A program made the translations under genes and the position numbers. The notes beneath the pieces are model-generated. The model was not told the origin of the DNA. It was given only the letters and a program-made list of their open reading frames with translations, and did no database searches. DNA of 64,000 nucleotides from the NCBI RefSeq assembly GCF_000174815.1, contig NZ_ACNN01000035.1, positions 39,393 to 103,392 on the forward strand. The letters are read 5' to 3'. Numbering within the stretch: position 1 is the stretch's first letter; each line of letters opens with the position of its first letter. This document shows, in pieces, positions 63,271 through 64,000 of this stretch. This DNA is from Porphyromonas endodontalis ATCC 35406. Lineage in GTDB: Bacteria; Bacteroidota; Bacteroidia; Bacteroidales; Porphyromonadaceae.

Positions 63271-63840
63271 ATGAAAATATATCAGTTCGTTTTTGATGGT
63301 AGGGAGCAACTCCTACATTATTACTATAAAGGGGAGGCGCTCATCCGCAAAGGATATCCCTTGTTTCTGCCTAACACCTCGCCCGAAGAGTGTTATGTGG
63401 CTTATCCCTCGTTGCTTGTGCGAATCGGTAGAACAGGTCGCGAGGTCGCCTCTCGCTTCTCACATCGTTACATCAATGGGCTAGGGGTTGGGTTTGATAT
63501 TGTGCATCACAATCGTCTTTGCGACCTTATTGCCGCTCGGCAGCCATGGAGTGAGGCTGTGGCTTTTGAGTATGCAGCTGCTGGAATAATCGAAGATTGC
63601 TTTTTAGACGAAGGAGGGTTGCAACCAAGCTATCATCTTGAGTGGGGAGAATGGGATCTGGAGGTGACGGAGCCCATGATCCGCAAGGCTGTAGAGCGAA
63701 TGTCCTACTTAAATATCATCCATGTAGGGGATATTTTGCTTGTTCGGCCTCAAATCTTGCAACATCCAGCGCTGCAAGTTGAGCAGAACTACAGCGTGAA
63801 TGCTCCCGAGCTAGGGGAGTATATATTACGTGTTAAGTAG
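63271..63840 (+). CDS. fumarylacetoacetate hydrolase-fold protein lacking metal-binding motif
   Basis: A 189-residue protein that aligns by eye to FAH-family hydrolases common in Bacteroidetes: LLVRIGRTGREVASRFSHRYINGLGVGFDIV matches the core block usually reading H-Y-E-x-E-x-V-V-R-I...Y-x-x-x-x-x-G-I-D-x-T-A-R-D-L-Q. Here the E-x-E metal ligands are replaced (ECYVAYPSLLVRI) and T-A-R-D is replaced by V-H-H-N. It is therefore probably catalytically inactive or has another activity. No membrane segment. It lies 48 bp after rfbC and may be co-transcribed. The window ends in 160 bp with no gene. Confidence 0.65.
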   Translation: MKIYQFVFDGREQLLHYYYKGEALIRKGYPLFLPNTSPEECYVAYPSLLVRIGRTGREVASRFSHRYINGLGVGFDIVHHNRLCDLIAARQPWSEAVAFEYAAAGIIEDCFLDEGGLQPSYHLEWGEWDLEVTEPMIRKAVERMSYLNIIHVGDILLVRPQILQHPALQVEQNYSVNAPELGEYILRVK

Positions 63841-64000
63841 GACTTTTAGCTCTCTAATTGATCTCTATCTAGAGCTTATTGAAGAATATATGAGGTCTCT
63901 TGTGGAAAAAGATTGGGCGTAAGTTTTTGTAGAATAGGAATGTAACTAAGTTTAACGTTTTAAGGCTGGTGGAGAATTTTGCTGGAATAGAATAAAAGCC

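Noticed and set aside
1..64000. CRISPR arrays, rRNA genes and transposases
   Set aside because: No regularly spaced repeats, rRNA-like sequence or transposase motif was found on either strand.

Overview
The window looks like a chromosome piece from a Bacteroidales bacterium, most probably Porphyromonas or a close relative. Evidence: the tmRNA encodes the tag GENNYALAA; several stable-RNA promoters follow the Bacteroidetes pattern TTG-N19/20-TAnnTTTG; Shine-Dalgarno sequences are largely absent; and the gene set is typical of the phylum (DUF4492-cydA-cydB, exbB with two exbD copies, T9SS subunit PorE, pheT-yebC, rpmF-fabH-era-der, rny, RF3). No species is claimed.

Positions 1-6660 are the end of an integrated conjugative element of the Bacteroides CTn type. 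The end of a tra operon (traQ, then a lysozyme) converges on a leftward block: two small proteins, PcfJ-like, PcfK-like, a hypothetical protein, a small membrane protein, a DUF1896 protein and a tyrosine integrase. The integrase abuts the 3' end of tRNA-Ser(UGA), the likely attachment site. Six 9-bp ATTGTAGCC repeats lie between integrase and tRNA. Two non-coding structures in the block are not explained by the genes: a 122-nt nearly continuous hairpin at 4436-4557 and a consensus rightward promoter at 3885-3914 with no rightward gene behind it.

Positions 6660-12000 hold tRNA-Ser, an ADP-ribosylglycohydrolase, tmRNA, a CAU tRNA, and a two-gene surface-polysaccharide type unit (asparagine-synthase-like protein and Wzx-like flippase). 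Positions 12161-21376 carry pheT, yebC, a TPR protein, RNase H1 with a viroplasmin-type N-terminus, an ATP-grasp-like protein, a PpiD-like foldase and a YfcE-type phosphodiesterase. Next come tRNA-Met, the cytochrome bd operon (leftward), tRNA-Cys and the rightward block DUF177-rpmF-fabH-era-der-ispD-recG. After these lie an M23/LysM peptidase, DNA polymerase III delta', a glycosyltransferase and an exported flavodoxin.

Positions 38232-47094 hold tRNA-Ser(GGA), an ExbB/ExbD proton-channel operon, gltX, a coiled-coil/ZapA pair, a probable non-coding RNA interval, rny and prfC. At 47159-49884 an AT-rich outer-membrane barrel gene is flanked by two copies of a 43-bp direct repeat, which suggests insertion or duplication. 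It is followed by a secreted protein with three internal repeats and a T9SS-like C-terminal signal. The right end has a GT2-prmC-recX-comF cluster; a TonB-dependent receptor with two lipoproteins, probably for metal uptake; queD-queE overlapping porE; rfbC; and a FAH-fold protein that has lost the usual metal-binding residues.

No CRISPR array, rRNA operon or insertion sequence was seen. The best candidates for something undescribed are the 122-nt element hairpin, the orphan promoter, the repeat-flanked barrel gene, the ATP-grasp-like protein beside RNase H, and the FAH-like pseudoenzyme.
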